Shown: piece by piece, positions 1-9,699 of the stretch
Numbering within the stretch: the first letter of the stretch is position 1
Layout: the number at the start of each line of letters is the position of its first letter
DNA from: Porphyromonas pogonae
GTDB lineage: Bacteria; Bacteroidota; Bacteroidia; Bacteroidales; Porphyromonadaceae
Direction: 5' to 3'
Assembly: GCF_036320655.1 (NCBI RefSeq)
Contig: NZ_CP143258.1
Location: 2,704,001 to 2,768,000 of the forward strand
DNA: 64,000 nt
The notes under the pieces: generated by a model
Database searches by the model: none
Seen by the model: the letters and a program-made list of their open reading frames with translations, nothing else
What the model was told of the DNA's origin: nothing
Made by a program: the position numbers and the translations under genes

Positions 1-208
1 AAACTACTCTGCTGCGTACTTTGAGTTTGTGCTGGACAAACTTCACTATGGGCATAAACACATAAGCAAATATCCCTGCTAACAGGAAAGGGATCAGCAC
101 AGGCTTCATGTAATTGAAGAATATGATCAATGCCACCACTAAGATGATCAAAAAGAACGCCCGAGCCGTTCTGTCGAAAGTAAATTCCCGGGAGAAGAAA
201 TTTGCCAT
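1..208 (-). CDS. AI-2E family transporter (PerM/YhhT-like), N-terminal part
   Basis: Incomplete gene: the start ATG is at 208 and the reading frame runs off the left edge of the window. The 69 visible residues begin MANFFSREFTFDRTARAFF and continue into two hydrophobic membrane segments (about residues 18-31 and 38-50) separated by the Pro motif KPVLIPF, which is typical of the first helices of AI-2E/PerM family membrane proteins. These proteins are polytopic inner-membrane permeases of varied or unknown substrate. It lies 23 bp downstream of the sulfatase and probably ends the tkt-rpiB-sulfatase transcript. The family call rests on the N-terminus only. Confidence 0.7.
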   Translation of the reverse strand, partial: MANFFSREFTFDRTARAFFLIILVVALIIFFNYMKPVLIPFLLAGIFAYVFMPIVKFVQHKLKVRSRVV

Positions 209-231
209 AGCCTCGTTGTCCTGTATTCGTT

Positions 232-1668
232 TTATTTTACAGCCTTGCTGGATATAGATATACTATCAGATCTGAAGGGGAAATCTTTGGAAGGAGTTCT
301 CTCTGCTTCCATCTTTTGCAACATTGTTTTTACACGTTCAGGATGTTTATCTGCCAGATTATGCGTCTCTGATAAGTCATCCTTGATGTTGTAGAGCTCT
401 ATAACGGGTTTGTCCGTATTCTTTTTCAGCACTATAAGTTTCCAATCACCGTCGAGCAAGGCTTGTCTACCTTTGTACTCGTGATATTCCCAGTAAAGAG
501 AGCGTTGCTTAGGCCGGAATTTCGAGGGATTTATCCATGAATCCCAAAGTGATATCCCATCTGTTTTAGGGCTTGGTGATCCAAGCATGTCGGCGAAAGT
601 GGGCATCATATCCCAAAAAGCACCTGCAGTATTGTTTACTGATCCGGCTTTGATCTTTTGAGGCCACACCACTATCATGGGTTCCCTGATACCGCCTTCA
701 TATAAGTCGCGTTTATATCCCCGTAACGGTCCGTTGCTATCAAAATAATCAGGATCTGCTCCGCCTTCGAGGTGAGGGCCATTATCGCTGGTGAAGATAA
801 TAATGGTGTTTTGATCCACGCCCAACTTACGAAGGTGCTGCACTACCTCTCCTACATAGGCATCAAGCTGTGTTATCATCGCTGCAAAAGAAGCATGGGC
901 ATCTTCAGATGGCGGATAGCCGTCGCGACCGTCCCATGGGCGGGGCACTACTTTGCCCTTATACATTTCGTATATGGCATCGTGTGGGAGATTGAGCTCT
1001 GCATGAGGTAGTGTGTAGGTAAGCATGGCAAAGAACGGCTTGCCTTTGGCTACACTTTCTGTGATGAAGCCCAATGCTTGTTTTTGGATAAGCTCGGGAG
1101 CATAGGTCTTGCGTCCATTGTTGAGATTGGAGTAGATGTTCTCCTTTTTTCCCGTATTCCAAAGATGAGGAGGGTAGTAATAGTGTGCAAGGCGCTGGCA
1201 GTTGTATCCGTAGAATTTATCGAAACCTCTGTCTTGCGGTTCTGATCCGCTACCGGGATATCCCAATCCCCACTTACCAAACATACCAGTGGCATAGCCA
1301 TGCGACTTAAAGAGATTGCCCAGTGTGGTGCGCGAAGGGTTCATCGGCATTTGGCCCTCAGGCTCGATCTCATTATTTCCCCTCACCGTAGTATGTCCCG
1401 TATTAAAACCTGTGAGTAGCGAAGCCCGTGAAGGTGCACTCACTGTACATCCGGCATAAAATTGATTGCATTTCATGCCTTCACTTGCAAGAGAGTCAAT
1501 GTTGGGTGTTTTGATAATCTTCTGTCCATAGCAACCAACATCACCATAACCCAAGTCATCTGCAAGGATGAAAACAACGTTGGGGGCAGGTTTCTGAGCA
1601 TTAGCCATAGAAGATATGGCTAATACGCAGAGTGTCATGCCCCCACCTTTATAGAAGTTTCTTTTCAT
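232..1668 (-). CDS. Serine-type sulfatase (S1 family), exported
   Basis: Hydrolyses sulfate esters, probably on glycans, in the periplasm or outside the cell. Visible: the N-terminal metal site NVVFILADDLGYGD and the formylglycine motif SAPSRASLLTG. The modified residue is Ser (residue 91 of the longest frame, 77 from the chosen start) rather than Cys, so maturation needs a radical-SAM anaerobic sulfatase-maturating enzyme; none is in this window. I chose the ATG at 1668 because it gives a clean signal peptide (MKRNFYKGGGMTLCVLAISSMANA) and lies 7 bp after the rpiB stop; an upstream in-frame ATG at 1710 would overlap rpiB by 35 bp. The length of about 478 residues is normal. Substrate unknown. 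Confidence 0.9.
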   Translation of the reverse strand: MKRNFYKGGGMTLCVLAISSMANAQKPAPNVVFILADDLGYGDVGCYGQKIIKTPNIDSLASEGMKCNQFYAGCTVSAPSRASLLTGFNTGHTTVRGNNEIEPEGQMPMNPSRTTLGNLFKSHGYATGMFGKWGLGYPGSGSEPQDRGFDKFYGYNCQRLAHYYYPPHLWNTGKKENIYSNLNNGRKTYAPELIQKQALGFITESVAKGKPFFAMLTYTLPHAELNLPHDAIYEMYKGKVVPRPWDGRDGYPPSEDAHASFAAMITQLDAYVGEVVQHLRKLGVDQNTIIIFTSDNGPHLEGGADPDYFDSNGPLRGYKRDLYEGGIREPMIVVWPQKIKAGSVNNTAGAFWDMMPTFADMLGSPSPKTDGISLWDSWINPSKFRPKQRSLYWEYHEYKGRQALLDGDWKLIVLKKNTDKPVIELYNIKDDLSETHNLADKHPERVKTMLQKMEAERTPSKDFPFRSDSISISSKAVK

Positions 1669-1675
1669 TGAAGAA

Positions 1676-2110
1676 TTAATGAATTGGTATCTTTTCAATT
1701 CTTTCTGCATGTCTGCCTCCGTCGAACGGAGTAGTCAGAAAGGCCTCCAATATATCATCACTTTCTTTGTCACTGATAAATCTGGCAGGCAAAGAAAGTA
1801 CATTGGCATCATTGTGGGCTCTTCCTAAGCGAGCTATTTCCTCATTCCATGAAAGAGCAGCTCTTACGTGCGGATATTTATTCATTACCATGGATATTCC
1901 GTTGCCTGATCCGCAGATAGCTATTCCTCGGGTTATTTTACCCTCTTCTATGGCATGCCCCATCTTGTGAGCAAAGTCGGGATAGTCAACTCGCTCTTCG
2001 CTAAAGCAACCAAAGTCTTCAAAAGGTATTCCTTTTTCTTCCAACTTTGTTTTTACATGCTCCTTGAGTTCATATCCCGCATGATCGCTACATATCCCTA
2101 TTTTATCCAT
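1676..2110 (-). CDS. rpiB: Ribose-5-phosphate isomerase B
   Basis: Interconverts ribose 5-phosphate and ribulose 5-phosphate in the non-oxidative pentose phosphate pathway. The 144-residue protein has the full RpiB/LacAB fold signatures: GICSDHAGYELK at the N-terminus, the phosphate-binding and catalytic segment AICGSGNGIS with its Cys near residue 66, and the C-terminal GRHAERIEKI. It sits 4 bp after transketolase and 7 bp before the sulfatase, so it is in the same minus-strand operon; the pairing with transketolase fits the pathway. Confidence 0.95.
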   Translation of the reverse strand: MDKIGICSDHAGYELKEHVKTKLEEKGIPFEDFGCFSEERVDYPDFAHKMGHAIEEGKITRGIAICGSGNGISMVMNKYPHVRAALSWNEEIARLGRAHNDANVLSLPARFISDKESDDILEAFLTTPFDGGRHAERIEKIPIH

Positions 2111-2114
2111 AATA

Positions 2115-4154
2115 TTACTTCCTTATTAATTTGAGTACTTGCTCTTTTACATTTTGAGCGGTAAAGCCCAGCTTTTCATCCAACACCTTGTAAGGAGCAG
2201 AGAAGCCGAAAGAGTTGAGTCCCCATACACTACCGTTTTCGCCAACCAACGATTCCAATGTCACAGGCAAACCTGCAGTAAGCCCGAAGCGCTTGATTCC
2301 CTGCGGAAGTACTTCTTTTTTGTAGGCCTCATCTTGCTTGGAGAAGAGACCTTCCGAAGGTACAGATACAATCTGAGCTTTTACACCCTCTTCGTGTAAT
2401 AATGCTGCACCTTCTATGAGAGTAGATACTTCTGACCCGCTGGCAAGCATGACCACATCAGGTTTTTCATCTTTCATCACAATATAAGCACCCTTTTCTG
2501 CTTGTAATGCTTCTGTGTAACGGCTATTCTCAGGATTCATTACCGGTACATCGTTGATGTTTTGGCGAGAGAATATAAGACCGGTGGGAGTTTTAGTATT
2601 CTCCATTGCCATCTTCCATGCTACGGTAGCTTCGTTTACATCAGCAGGTCTCAGCACCAACATACTGTTGTTGCCTCTGTGGTTTTGCAGTTTCTCGAGG
2701 AGGCGCACTTGTGCTTCTTGTTCTACCGGTTCGTGAGTAGGGCCATCCTCTCCCACACGGAATGCATCGTGTGTCCAAATAAACTTTACAGGAAGTTCCA
2801 TGAGTGCAGCCATACGCAAAGCGGGTTTCATGTAGTCTGAAAATACGAAGAAAGTGCCACAGGCCGCTACCACACCTCCGTGCAAGGTAATACCTATACA
2901 CAAGCAAGCCATGGTAAACTCCGATACTCCTGCTTGGAGGAATGCTCCGCTAAAGTCTCCTTTCTGTAGTACTGTGGTCTTTTTGAGGAATCCGTCAGTC
3001 TTGTCTGAGTTGGAGAGGTCTGCAGATGAGACTATCATATTTTCTACCTTTTCTGCCAATTTACCCAATACCGTAGCCGATGCTGCACGCGTAGCCTGGT
3101 TGGGTTTCTGCTCTATGGATGCCCAATCAACGGAGGCAATCTCACCGTTGAACCAGCTATCCAGCTTCTTTGCCAAATCAGGATGCTCTGTTCTCCAGCG
3201 ATCTTCTTCCTGTTTTCTTTCGTCCATCAGTTTGTCCAGTTCAGTCATGCGTTTGTGGTACATCTCCTTTACTTCGGGGAATATTGTGAAGGCCTTGTCA
3301 TATTCACCGCCCAGTTGCTCCACGGTACGCTCTATGCTTGCTCCTGCTGCACTGAGAGGTTGACCGTGAGTCGACACCTTGTTTTCGTATGACGATCCGT
3401 CGGCAGCGCATGCTCCTTTACCCATAAGTGTATGTCCTATGATAAGTACCGGCTTTCCTGCATAGGCCTTGGCTTCTTTGAGAGCCTCTCTGATTTGATT
3501 GACGTCGTTACCGTTGATCTCTAGTACATGCCATCCCCAAGCTTTATATTTCATAGCCACATCTTCTGTAGTCACTTCTTCCACTGTCGAAGATAACTGC
3601 ACATCGTTCGAGTCATAAAACATGATCAGATTATCAAGTCCTAGATGACCTGCTATTCTACCTGCACCCTGCGATACTTCTTCTTGTATACCTCCGTCTG
3701 AGATATAAGCATAAATTGTTTGGCTCATCACCCAGCCGAGTCTTTGCTCCAGGAACTTTGCTGCGATGGCAGCTCCTACGGCATAGGTGTGTCCTTGTCC
3801 CAGAGGGCCTGAGGTGTTTTCTATCCCTCTCTGCACATTACGCTCAGGGTGTCCCGGTGTCTCACTTCCCCACTGGCGAAATTGTTGCAGTTCTTCCATA
3901 GAAAAACGACCGATCAATGACAACTGAGCATAAAGCATAGGAGACATGTGGCCGGGATCGAGGAAAAACCGGTCTCTACCGCTCCAAGAAGGGTTTCTGG
4001 GGTCAAAAATCAGAAATTCGGAGAAAAGCACATTAATAAAATCAGCTCCACCCATAGCTCCGCCAGGATGACCACTTTTTGCTTTTTCTACCATTGAGGC
4101 TGCAAGGATACGGATGTTGTCCGCAGCTTTTACCATCAGTTGATTATCGTTCAT
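2115..4154 (-). CDS. tkt: Transketolase
   Basis: Transfers two-carbon units between sugar phosphates with thiamine diphosphate, in the cytoplasm. The 679-residue length is standard. The N-terminal KSGHPGGAMG motif, the ISDGGIQEE/DSND cofactor segment (about residues 151-184), the PYR domain with GDFSGAFLQAGVSE, and the EDGPTHEPVEQ loop are all present. The canonical cofactor motif GDG reads SDGG here. First gene of the tkt-rpiB-sulfatase transcript; a TACCTTTG box at 4211-4218 on the minus strand is a likely -7 promoter element. Confidence 0.97.
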   Translation of the reverse strand: MNDNQLMVKAADNIRILAASMVEKAKSGHPGGAMGGADFINVLFSEFLIFDPRNPSWSGRDRFFLDPGHMSPMLYAQLSLIGRFSMEELQQFRQWGSETPGHPERNVQRGIENTSGPLGQGHTYAVGAAIAAKFLEQRLGWVMSQTIYAYISDGGIQEEVSQGAGRIAGHLGLDNLIMFYDSNDVQLSSTVEEVTTEDVAMKYKAWGWHVLEINGNDVNQIREALKEAKAYAGKPVLIIGHTLMGKGACAADGSSYENKVSTHGQPLSAAGASIERTVEQLGGEYDKAFTIFPEVKEMYHKRMTELDKLMDERKQEEDRWRTEHPDLAKKLDSWFNGEIASVDWASIEQKPNQATRAASATVLGKLAEKVENMIVSSADLSNSDKTDGFLKKTTVLQKGDFSGAFLQAGVSEFTMACLCIGITLHGGVVAACGTFFVFSDYMKPALRMAALMELPVKFIWTHDAFRVGEDGPTHEPVEQEAQVRLLEKLQNHRGNNSMLVLRPADVNEATVAWKMAMENTKTPTGLIFSRQNINDVPVMNPENSRYTEALQAEKGAYIVMKDEKPDVVMLASGSEVSTLIEGAALLHEEGVKAQIVSVPSEGLFSKQDEAYKKEVLPQGIKRFGLTAGLPVTLESLVGENGSVWGLNSFGFSAPYKVLDEKLGFTAQNVKEQVLKLIRK

Positions 4155-4210
4155 GATTCGGAATATATAATTTAAATAGGTTTTTACAGCGATTAGTATT
4201 TACTCTTTTA

Positions 4211-4218
4211 CAAAGGTA
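4211..4218 (-). promoter_or_regulatory. Probable -7 box of the tkt operon promoter
   Basis: On the minus strand this reads TACCTTTG, matching the Bacteroidetes -7 consensus TAnnTTTG, about 55 bp upstream of the tkt start. A TTTG at 4234-4237 is only 15 bp further upstream, shorter than the usual 19-20, so the -33 element is uncertain. Confidence 0.5.
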
Positions 4219-4546
4219 AACATTAAACTATTTCAAACTTAATAATCTTGCCTTAAACAAACAAAAAAATCGGACTTCTTTCTCAAATACACTTTCTTAG
4301 CCGTTTGGTTGCATTCTTTGAATTGATCAAGTGTGATGACTGATCAGGTGCTTTGGGGAGCTAACGGGCGTAGAGCGAGATGAGATTATTACCCCCTTTC
4401 CTTACCTCCCTGTAAACAGGATACGCCTGATTGGTTATTTAGTGTGATTTCAATATAATCGGGTTTTTCAAAAGACTGTTCTTTTGTAGAGCTCGCTTAT
4501 AAATCGCAAATTTTTATCTAAGTTTGTTATATAAAGATTATAGCGA
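4219..4546. other. Divergent intergenic region between tkt and the feo locus
   Basis: About 330 bp with no convincing ORF. It separates the minus-strand tkt operon from the plus-strand feo locus. A TAAGTTTG at 4519-4526 on the plus strand could be the -7 element for the feo operon, about 20 bp before its start codon, but no -33 element is seen at the expected distance. No operator was recognised. Confidence 0.5.
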
Positions 4547-5599
4547 ATGAATACCTCCATTATACTCATTGTCATACTATGCCTGCTTACCTTGGGATAT
4601 CTATTTCTCAGGGGTATAGGCCGGCGTAGCAAGCATGCGCTTATCAATTCCGTTTCTTACGGGGAGAGCAAGCGCAAGGAACTGCTGGAGGATACTATCA
4701 AAGTCCTTTATAGGGCAGAAGGTAAGGGTGAGTATAATCTCAAATCATTATCTTCTCAGCTGGGAATAAGTACTTGTCGCCAACAAAAAATATTGAACAT
4801 CCTACGTGATCGCAACTTTATTAGTCATGATTCTATCAAGCTCACTGTTGCAGGAGAGGACTATGCACGTAAGATCATACGGTTGCATCGACTCTATGAG
4901 CGTTACCTTGCTGAGCAGTCCGGGCATAATCCCAAAGATTGGCACCGTCTCGCTGAGCGTATGGAACACCGGTTGGATGACGAAGACGTAGAGAAAATAA
5001 CCCGTATACTCCGCAATCCTATTTACGATCCTCACGGAGATCTTATATCAGATGAGGGAGTAGCGAGTAGTGAAGCTAAAAATGAAGTTTCTTTGGATCG
5101 TGTACAGAAGGGATATAGATGTGAAGTACTCAGGATAGATGATCATAATACCGAAGCGTACAAAAGGTTTACGGAAATAGGTGTTTATCCACATACAGTG
5201 ATATTTTTGGAGGAGAGTTCGCCACATTCCGAGAAGTATTCCGTTATGATAGAAGGTGAGAGATATACATTGAATCAGAATGAAGCTTCGGCTGTAGAGG
5301 TAGAAGTTCTGTCCAGGACGCCCGAGGATGGTACTCTAAGGACGGATTCGATAAGGCTCACTCTATTGCCTTCTGGCTCTGAGGCTGAGATCACAGGGCT
5401 TTCACCCGGCTGCAAAGGCCCTGCACGTCGCCGATTGTTAGACTTGGGATTTGTGAAAGGCAGCACAGTATCTATCGATCTCAGAAGTCCCATGGGCAAC
5501 CCCACTGCTTATGTGATCAGGGGTACAGCTATAGCACTGAGGAGGGATCAGGCTAAGTATATATTGATAAACCCTCATACTATAAAAACGTTTGTCTGA
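4547..5599 (+). CDS. Membrane-anchored DtxR-like winged-helix protein with two FeoA domains
   Basis: Probable iron-sensing or iron-uptake partner of FeoB. The 350 residues are: a single N-terminal membrane segment (about 4-22), a DtxR/MntR-type winged helix and dimerisation region (about 45-165, with [11 protein letters not shown] and a metal-site-like HRLYERYL / [12 protein letters not shown] helix pair), then two FeoA/SH3-like domains (about 187-255 and 268-345). The last codon overlaps the FeoB start in TGATG, implying translational coupling. A membrane anchor on a DtxR-like protein is unusual: it could act as a FeoB accessory subunit rather than a free repressor. Similar genes beside feoB and glycogen synthase are known in Porphyromonas, where they are annotated as iron-dependent repressors. 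Confidence 0.85.
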   Translation: MNTSIILIVILCLLTLGYLFLRGIGRRSKHALINSVSYGESKRKELLEDTIKVLYRAEGKGEYNLKSLSSQLGISTCRQQKILNILRDRNFISHDSIKLTVAGEDYARKIIRLHRLYERYLAEQSGHNPKDWHRLAERMEHRLDDEDVEKITRILRNPIYDPHGDLISDEGVASSEAKNEVSLDRVQKGYRCEVLRIDDHNTEAYKRFTEIGVYPHTVIFLEESSPHSEKYSVMIEGERYTLNQNEASAVEVEVLSRTPEDGTLRTDSIRLTLLPSGSEAEITGLSPGCKGPARRRLLDLGFVKGSTVSIDLRSPMGNPTAYVIRGTAIALRRDQAKYILINPHTIKTFV

Positions 5600-7755
5600 T
5601 GAACCAATGTGATAATAACAATTGTGCTGGCTGTACTGTAAATACAGCCGCACACTCTCTCAGGAAGATGGGAGAGCAAAGCGTGAATACACGTTATACC
5701 ATAGCATTGGCAGGCAACCCCAATACAGGGAAGAGCACCGTATTCAATGCCCTTACAGGGCTCAAACAGCATACAGGCAATTGGCCCGGAAAAACGGTGG
5801 CAAGAGCCGAAGGTAGTTTCCGATATTCGGATGAAAACTTTAAGGTAGTGGATTTGCCGGGAACTTACTCCCTACTCTCAACCTCGGAAGACGAAGAGAT
5901 CGCACGTGAGTTTATTCTCTTTGGGCATCCTGATGTTACTGTCATTGTAGCTGATGCTACAAGGCTTGAGCGTAACATGAATCTCATACTGCAAATTCTC
6001 GAAATCACCGACAAAGTTGTTTTGTGTGTCAATTTGCTTGATGAGGCTCAGCGCAATAAGATAGAACTCGACATACGGGCTCTATCCCGAAGGCTCGGAA
6101 TCCCTGTAGTGGGAGCAAGTGCCCGCTCAGGTAAAGGTATAGATGAGTTGTTGGCTGCTATCTATTCCGTAATTCAAGGCACCTATATATGCCACCCTTA
6201 CAGAATCAAGAGTATTCCTGAGGATATTAACCGTAAGGTATCTCTTTTGGATGAAGAGATCAGAAAGGTTAGCCCCGATCAGCTCAATAGCCGTTGGCTT
6301 AGTTTCAGGATGATCGAGGGAGATGTAGGCGTACTTGACAGATTCCCGCAAAAGAATATACAGGACTTAGCCATGAAACTCAAGATGGAGATTGGCGATG
6401 GTTTTCACGACTTACTCTCTGAAGCCATATATGCCGATGCTGCCGAGATATGCTCCGATGTGGTGAGACAGTCCAATAAAAGAGGTCGTGCACCACTGGA
6501 TGTGCGTATCGATAAGATCGTCACCTCCAAAGTATGGGGATTTCCTATCATGGTACTTCTCCTGGGCGGAGTATTGTGGCTTACTATTGTGGGTTCTAAT
6601 TACCCATCAGAATTGCTAAGCAATTTTTTGGTCGGATGGTTGCATCCCACACTCAAATCATTGGGCGATTATATACAGATGCCTTGGTGGCTGTCGGGAT
6701 TTCTTTTCGATGGAGTCTACCTTGCCACAGCTTGGGTGATATCTGTGATGTTGCCGCCTATGGCTATATTCTTTCCGCTCTTTACCCTGCTCGAAGATTT
6801 TGGTTACCTCCCGCGTGTAGCTTTCAATCTGGATGAGATGTTCAGACGCACGGGAGCTCACGGCAAACAGGCTTTGACTATGAGTATGGGTTTTGGGTGT
6901 AATGCAGCCGGGGTGGTTTCCACACGTATTATAGATAGTCCCAGAGAAAGGCTTATCGCTATCATTACCAATAATTTTTCGCTTTGCAATGGGCGTTGGC
7001 CCACGCAGATTCTTATAGCTTCCATATTCCTGGGAGCCGTTGTGCCACCTGCTGTGCGGGGTATTGTAAGTATAGGCTCTGTATTGGTGGTAGCTTTGTT
7101 GGGTGTAGGGTTTATGTTCCTTACATCTTGGCTACTCTCCCGTACGGTATTGCGTGGCGAAGTCTCCACTTTCAACCTGGAGCTTCCTCCTTACCGTCCG
7201 CCCCAGTTTTGGCGTACGCTGTACACTTCACTTATCGATCGCACCCTTATTGTTTTGTGGCGTGCCATTGTCTTTGCTGCACCCGCAGGTGCGTTGATCT
7301 GGCTTTCTTGTAATATCACTATTGCAGGATCGAGCATTGCCGAATACCTGATACGCATCCTTGAGTATCCGGGTTGGATCATGGGCCTCAATGGTATCAT
7401 ACTGCTGGCTTATGTGCTGGCTATCCCCGCCAATGAGATCGTTATACCCACGGTGCTCATGCTCACCGTTCTTATCACGGGAGTGCATGGAGGTGCAGGC
7501 AATGGAGTTTTATTTGAGGGTGATGATAACCAGATCGCCTCTCTGTTACACGCTGGGGGGTGGACTATACTTACGGGAGTAAATTTGATGTTATTTAGCT
7601 TGCTACATAATCCGTGCAGCACTACTATTTATACTATTTATAAAGAAACGGGAAGTCGGAAATGGACAGCGGTAGCCACATTGCTGCCTCTGATCATGGG
7701 TATAATAGTGACCATACTGGTAGCATTTGTATGGCGCTTGTTCCTTCCCGCATAA
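5599..7755 (+). CDS. feoB: Ferrous iron transporter FeoB
   Basis: GTP-gated ferrous iron uptake protein of the inner membrane, 718 residues. G1 motif GNPNTGKS at 39-46, G3 DLPG at 85-88, G4 NLLD at 145-148, then a GDI-like helical region and a membrane domain from about residue 310 containing the two Gate motifs (including [18 protein letters not shown] and the GFGCNAAGV segment). The N-terminus carries an extra Cys cluster (C4, C9, C12) before the G domain, not usual for FeoB. Start overlaps the upstream DtxR-FeoA gene by one base. Glycogen synthase follows 21 bp later on the same strand and may be co-transcribed. Confidence 0.96.
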   Translation: MNQCDNNNCAGCTVNTAAHSLRKMGEQSVNTRYTIALAGNPNTGKSTVFNALTGLKQHTGNWPGKTVARAEGSFRYSDENFKVVDLPGTYSLLSTSEDEEIAREFILFGHPDVTVIVADATRLERNMNLILQILEITDKVVLCVNLLDEAQRNKIELDIRALSRRLGIPVVGASARSGKGIDELLAAIYSVIQGTYICHPYRIKSIPEDINRKVSLLDEEIRKVSPDQLNSRWLSFRMIEGDVGVLDRFPQKNIQDLAMKLKMEIGDGFHDLLSEAIYADAAEICSDVVRQSNKRGRAPLDVRIDKIVTSKVWGFPIMVLLLGGVLWLTIVGSNYPSELLSNFLVGWLHPTLKSLGDYIQMPWWLSGFLFDGVYLATAWVISVMLPPMAIFFPLFTLLEDFGYLPRVAFNLDEMFRRTGAHGKQALTMSMGFGCNAAGVVSTRIIDSPRERLIAIITNNFSLCNGRWPTQILIASIFLGAVVPPAVRGIVSIGSVLVVALLGVGFMFLTSWLLSRTVLRGEVSTFNLELPPYRPPQFWRTLYTSLIDRTLIVLWRAIVFAAPAGALIWLSCNITIAGSSIAEYLIRILEYPGWIMGLNGIILLAYVLAIPANEIVIPTVLMLTVLITGVHGGAGNGVLFEGDDNQIASLLHAGGWTILTGVNLMLFSLLHNPCSTTIYTIYKETGSRKWTAVATLLPLIMGIIVTILVAFVWRLFLPA

Positions 7756-7776
7756 AACTAAAAAAAGAGATTGATC

Positions 7777-9429
7777 ATGATATTGGAAACCAGTTGGGAA
7801 GTTTGTAATAAAATGGGAGGTATATACACGGTGCTCAGTTCGAGAGCTCGTGTGATGATGGAGAAACACAATGGTCGGGTTGTTTTTATAGGGCCTAAGA
7901 TACCGGCTCGGGATGCTGCTCCTGCAGACTTCGTAGCCGAATGTCCCGAATATCTGCAAGACTGGTTCGATAAGGAAGCTCCTTTTTTGGGGCTGGAGGT
8001 TCAAGTAGGGTATTGGAAAGTCCCGGGGAATCCGCCGGCTGTTCTAGTCGATTTCGCCCCCATGTGGGAAGCCAGAAGTGTGGTTTATTATGAAATATGG
8101 GAAGCTTATGGTATAGATCATACCAAGGGATATGGAGACTATGATGAAGCCTCCCTATTTAGTATAGCCGCAGCCAAAGTGATGATGAGTCTCTATCGCC
8201 ATCTTCATCAAGGTGGTGAGCGCTCTGTTGCCATCTTCAATGAATGGCAAACGGGCAACGGGCTTCTTTACCTCAAGAAATACTGCCCCGATTTACATAC
8301 AATGTTTCTTACTCACGCCACTACTGTAGGGCGCTCTATAGCAGGAAATAATAAAGCTCTATATGCATACATGGCGCAGTATGACGGTGACGTCATGGCC
8401 CGCGAACTCAATGTGGAGGCCAAGCATGCCGTGGAAAAAGCAGCAGCGCACAAGTGTGATTGTTTTGCTACAGTGAGCAAACTCACGGCTATGGAATGTA
8501 AACAATTGCTCGACAAAGAACCCGAGGCTGTCCTTCCTAATGGGTTTGAACCTGATTTTGTCCCTGTGGGCCAGGAGTATATTGCCAAGCGAAAGGAAGC
8601 GCGCGAACTCCTGTTACGAGTAGCTAAAGCTCTTACGGGGCATGAGATTAATAAAAATGCATTACTGATGTCGCTGAGCGGCCGCTATGAGTACCGCAAC
8701 AAAGGGATTGACCTGTATATCGAAGCTCTTCACAAGGCCGGACACAGCACCGAGTTGGGTAAGGAGGTCGTCGCTTTTATATTAGTCCCTGCATGGGTAT
8801 CTGCTCCCAGAGCCGATCTCAACTACTTGCTACAGCATAGCGAGGTGTCTAATGAAGCACCTTTGCAACATCCTGTGATTACACATTGGCTCTTCAATAT
8901 GTCGGAGGATAGTATAATGAAACAGTTGCATACCTTCGGCATAAATAATAACTCGGGGGGTAAACTCAAAATCATATTTGTACCCTGCTACCTCAATGGT
9001 GCAGACGGGATTTTCAACAAAAGTTACTATGATCTATTGATCGGTATGGATCTTACGATCTATCCTTCCTATTACGAACCGTGGGGGTATACTCCGCTGG
9101 AGAGTATAGCTTTTGGGGTGCCTACTATTACAACCAACCTTTCGGGTTTTGGACTATGGGCTTTGGACGAATTGGGTAAGAATGAAACACTTGCCCCTGA
9201 AAAATATCCCGTCAAGATAGTCATGCGTGATGATTTCAATGCTGCCGAAGCCTCATCATCTATTGCAGATAAGATTTGTTGCTTGAGTCGTGGCACATGC
9301 GGTTCTCCTGATGATTTTCGCGAAAGTGCATTACAGCTGTCTGTCAAAGCTCAGTGGTCACATTTCTATTATTATTATCTCAAAGCATACGACTTTATTT
9401 TTGAGCAACGCGTAAATCAGAGTCATTGA
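7777..9429 (+). CDS. Glycogen synthase, GT3 family
   Basis: Elongates alpha-1,4-glucan from a nucleotide sugar. The protein (550 residues from ATG 7777) belongs to the GT3 family, the type found in animals and fungi and in Bacteroidetes, not the bacterial GlgA (GT5): N-terminal ETSWEVCNKMGGIYTVLSSRA, central GRYEYRNKGIDLYIEAL, and C-terminal YYEPWGYTPLESIAFG with the conserved acidic E. An in-frame TTG lies two codons upstream at 7771; the ATG is preferred because an A/G-rich stretch (7761-7770) is suitably spaced. It is far from the remodelling genes at 56872-61408. A terminator hairpin follows at 9480. Confidence 0.93.
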   Translation: MILETSWEVCNKMGGIYTVLSSRARVMMEKHNGRVVFIGPKIPARDAAPADFVAECPEYLQDWFDKEAPFLGLEVQVGYWKVPGNPPAVLVDFAPMWEARSVVYYEIWEAYGIDHTKGYGDYDEASLFSIAAAKVMMSLYRHLHQGGERSVAIFNEWQTGNGLLYLKKYCPDLHTMFLTHATTVGRSIAGNNKALYAYMAQYDGDVMARELNVEAKHAVEKAAAHKCDCFATVSKLTAMECKQLLDKEPEAVLPNGFEPDFVPVGQEYIAKRKEARELLLRVAKALTGHEINKNALLMSLSGRYEYRNKGIDLYIEALHKAGHSTELGKEVVAFILVPAWVSAPRADLNYLLQHSEVSNEAPLQHPVITHWLFNMSEDSIMKQLHTFGINNNSGGKLKIIFVPCYLNGADGIFNKSYYDLLIGMDLTIYPSYYEPWGYTPLESIAFGVPTITTNLSGFGLWALDELGKNETLAPEKYPVKIVMRDDFNAAEASSSIADKICCLSRGTCGSPDDFRESALQLSVKAQWSHFYYYYLKAYDFIFEQRVNQSH

Positions 9430-9479
9430 ATATCTCTGTACTCTACATATAGTCATCCTAATTCATAAACAACAATGCG

Positions 9480-9516
9480 GGGCGGTAATCATTGCACATG
9501 ATACCGCCCGTCTTTG
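9480..9516 (+). terminator. Rho-independent terminator after glycogen synthase
   Basis: The inverted repeat GGGCGGTAaTCAT / ATGATACCGCCC (one bulged base) at 9480-9509 is followed by GTCTTT. It ends the feo-glycogen synthase transcript. Confidence 0.75.
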
Positions 9517-9518
9517 AT

Positions 9519-9584
9519 GAGACCGTTGAAAAAGTCGGATCGAGAGACAGAGACAGAAGACGAGCAATTTTCCGCCCGATTTTA
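9519..9584 (+). repeat. Half-copy of the GAGACCGTTGAAAAAG palindromic repeat
   Basis: About 66 bp beginning GAGACCGTTGAAAAAGTCGG match one arm plus centre of the palindromic element at 36513-36615 (its reverse complement), then diverge after the ATTTTA at the element's far side. The following 115 bp to the IS edge contain no ORF. The IS5-family element abuts this region, so it may be an older mobile element remnant. Confidence 0.7.
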
Positions 9585-9699
9585 GTGAACAGACGAAGAA
9601 ATTTTGATTCTAATTTTTTTGATTTAGCTCTTTTTTGAGCTACCTGAGGGGGGGCTTCCCCTTCAATCGGAGGCTAGCTTACACTTTGTTGCATAAGTA

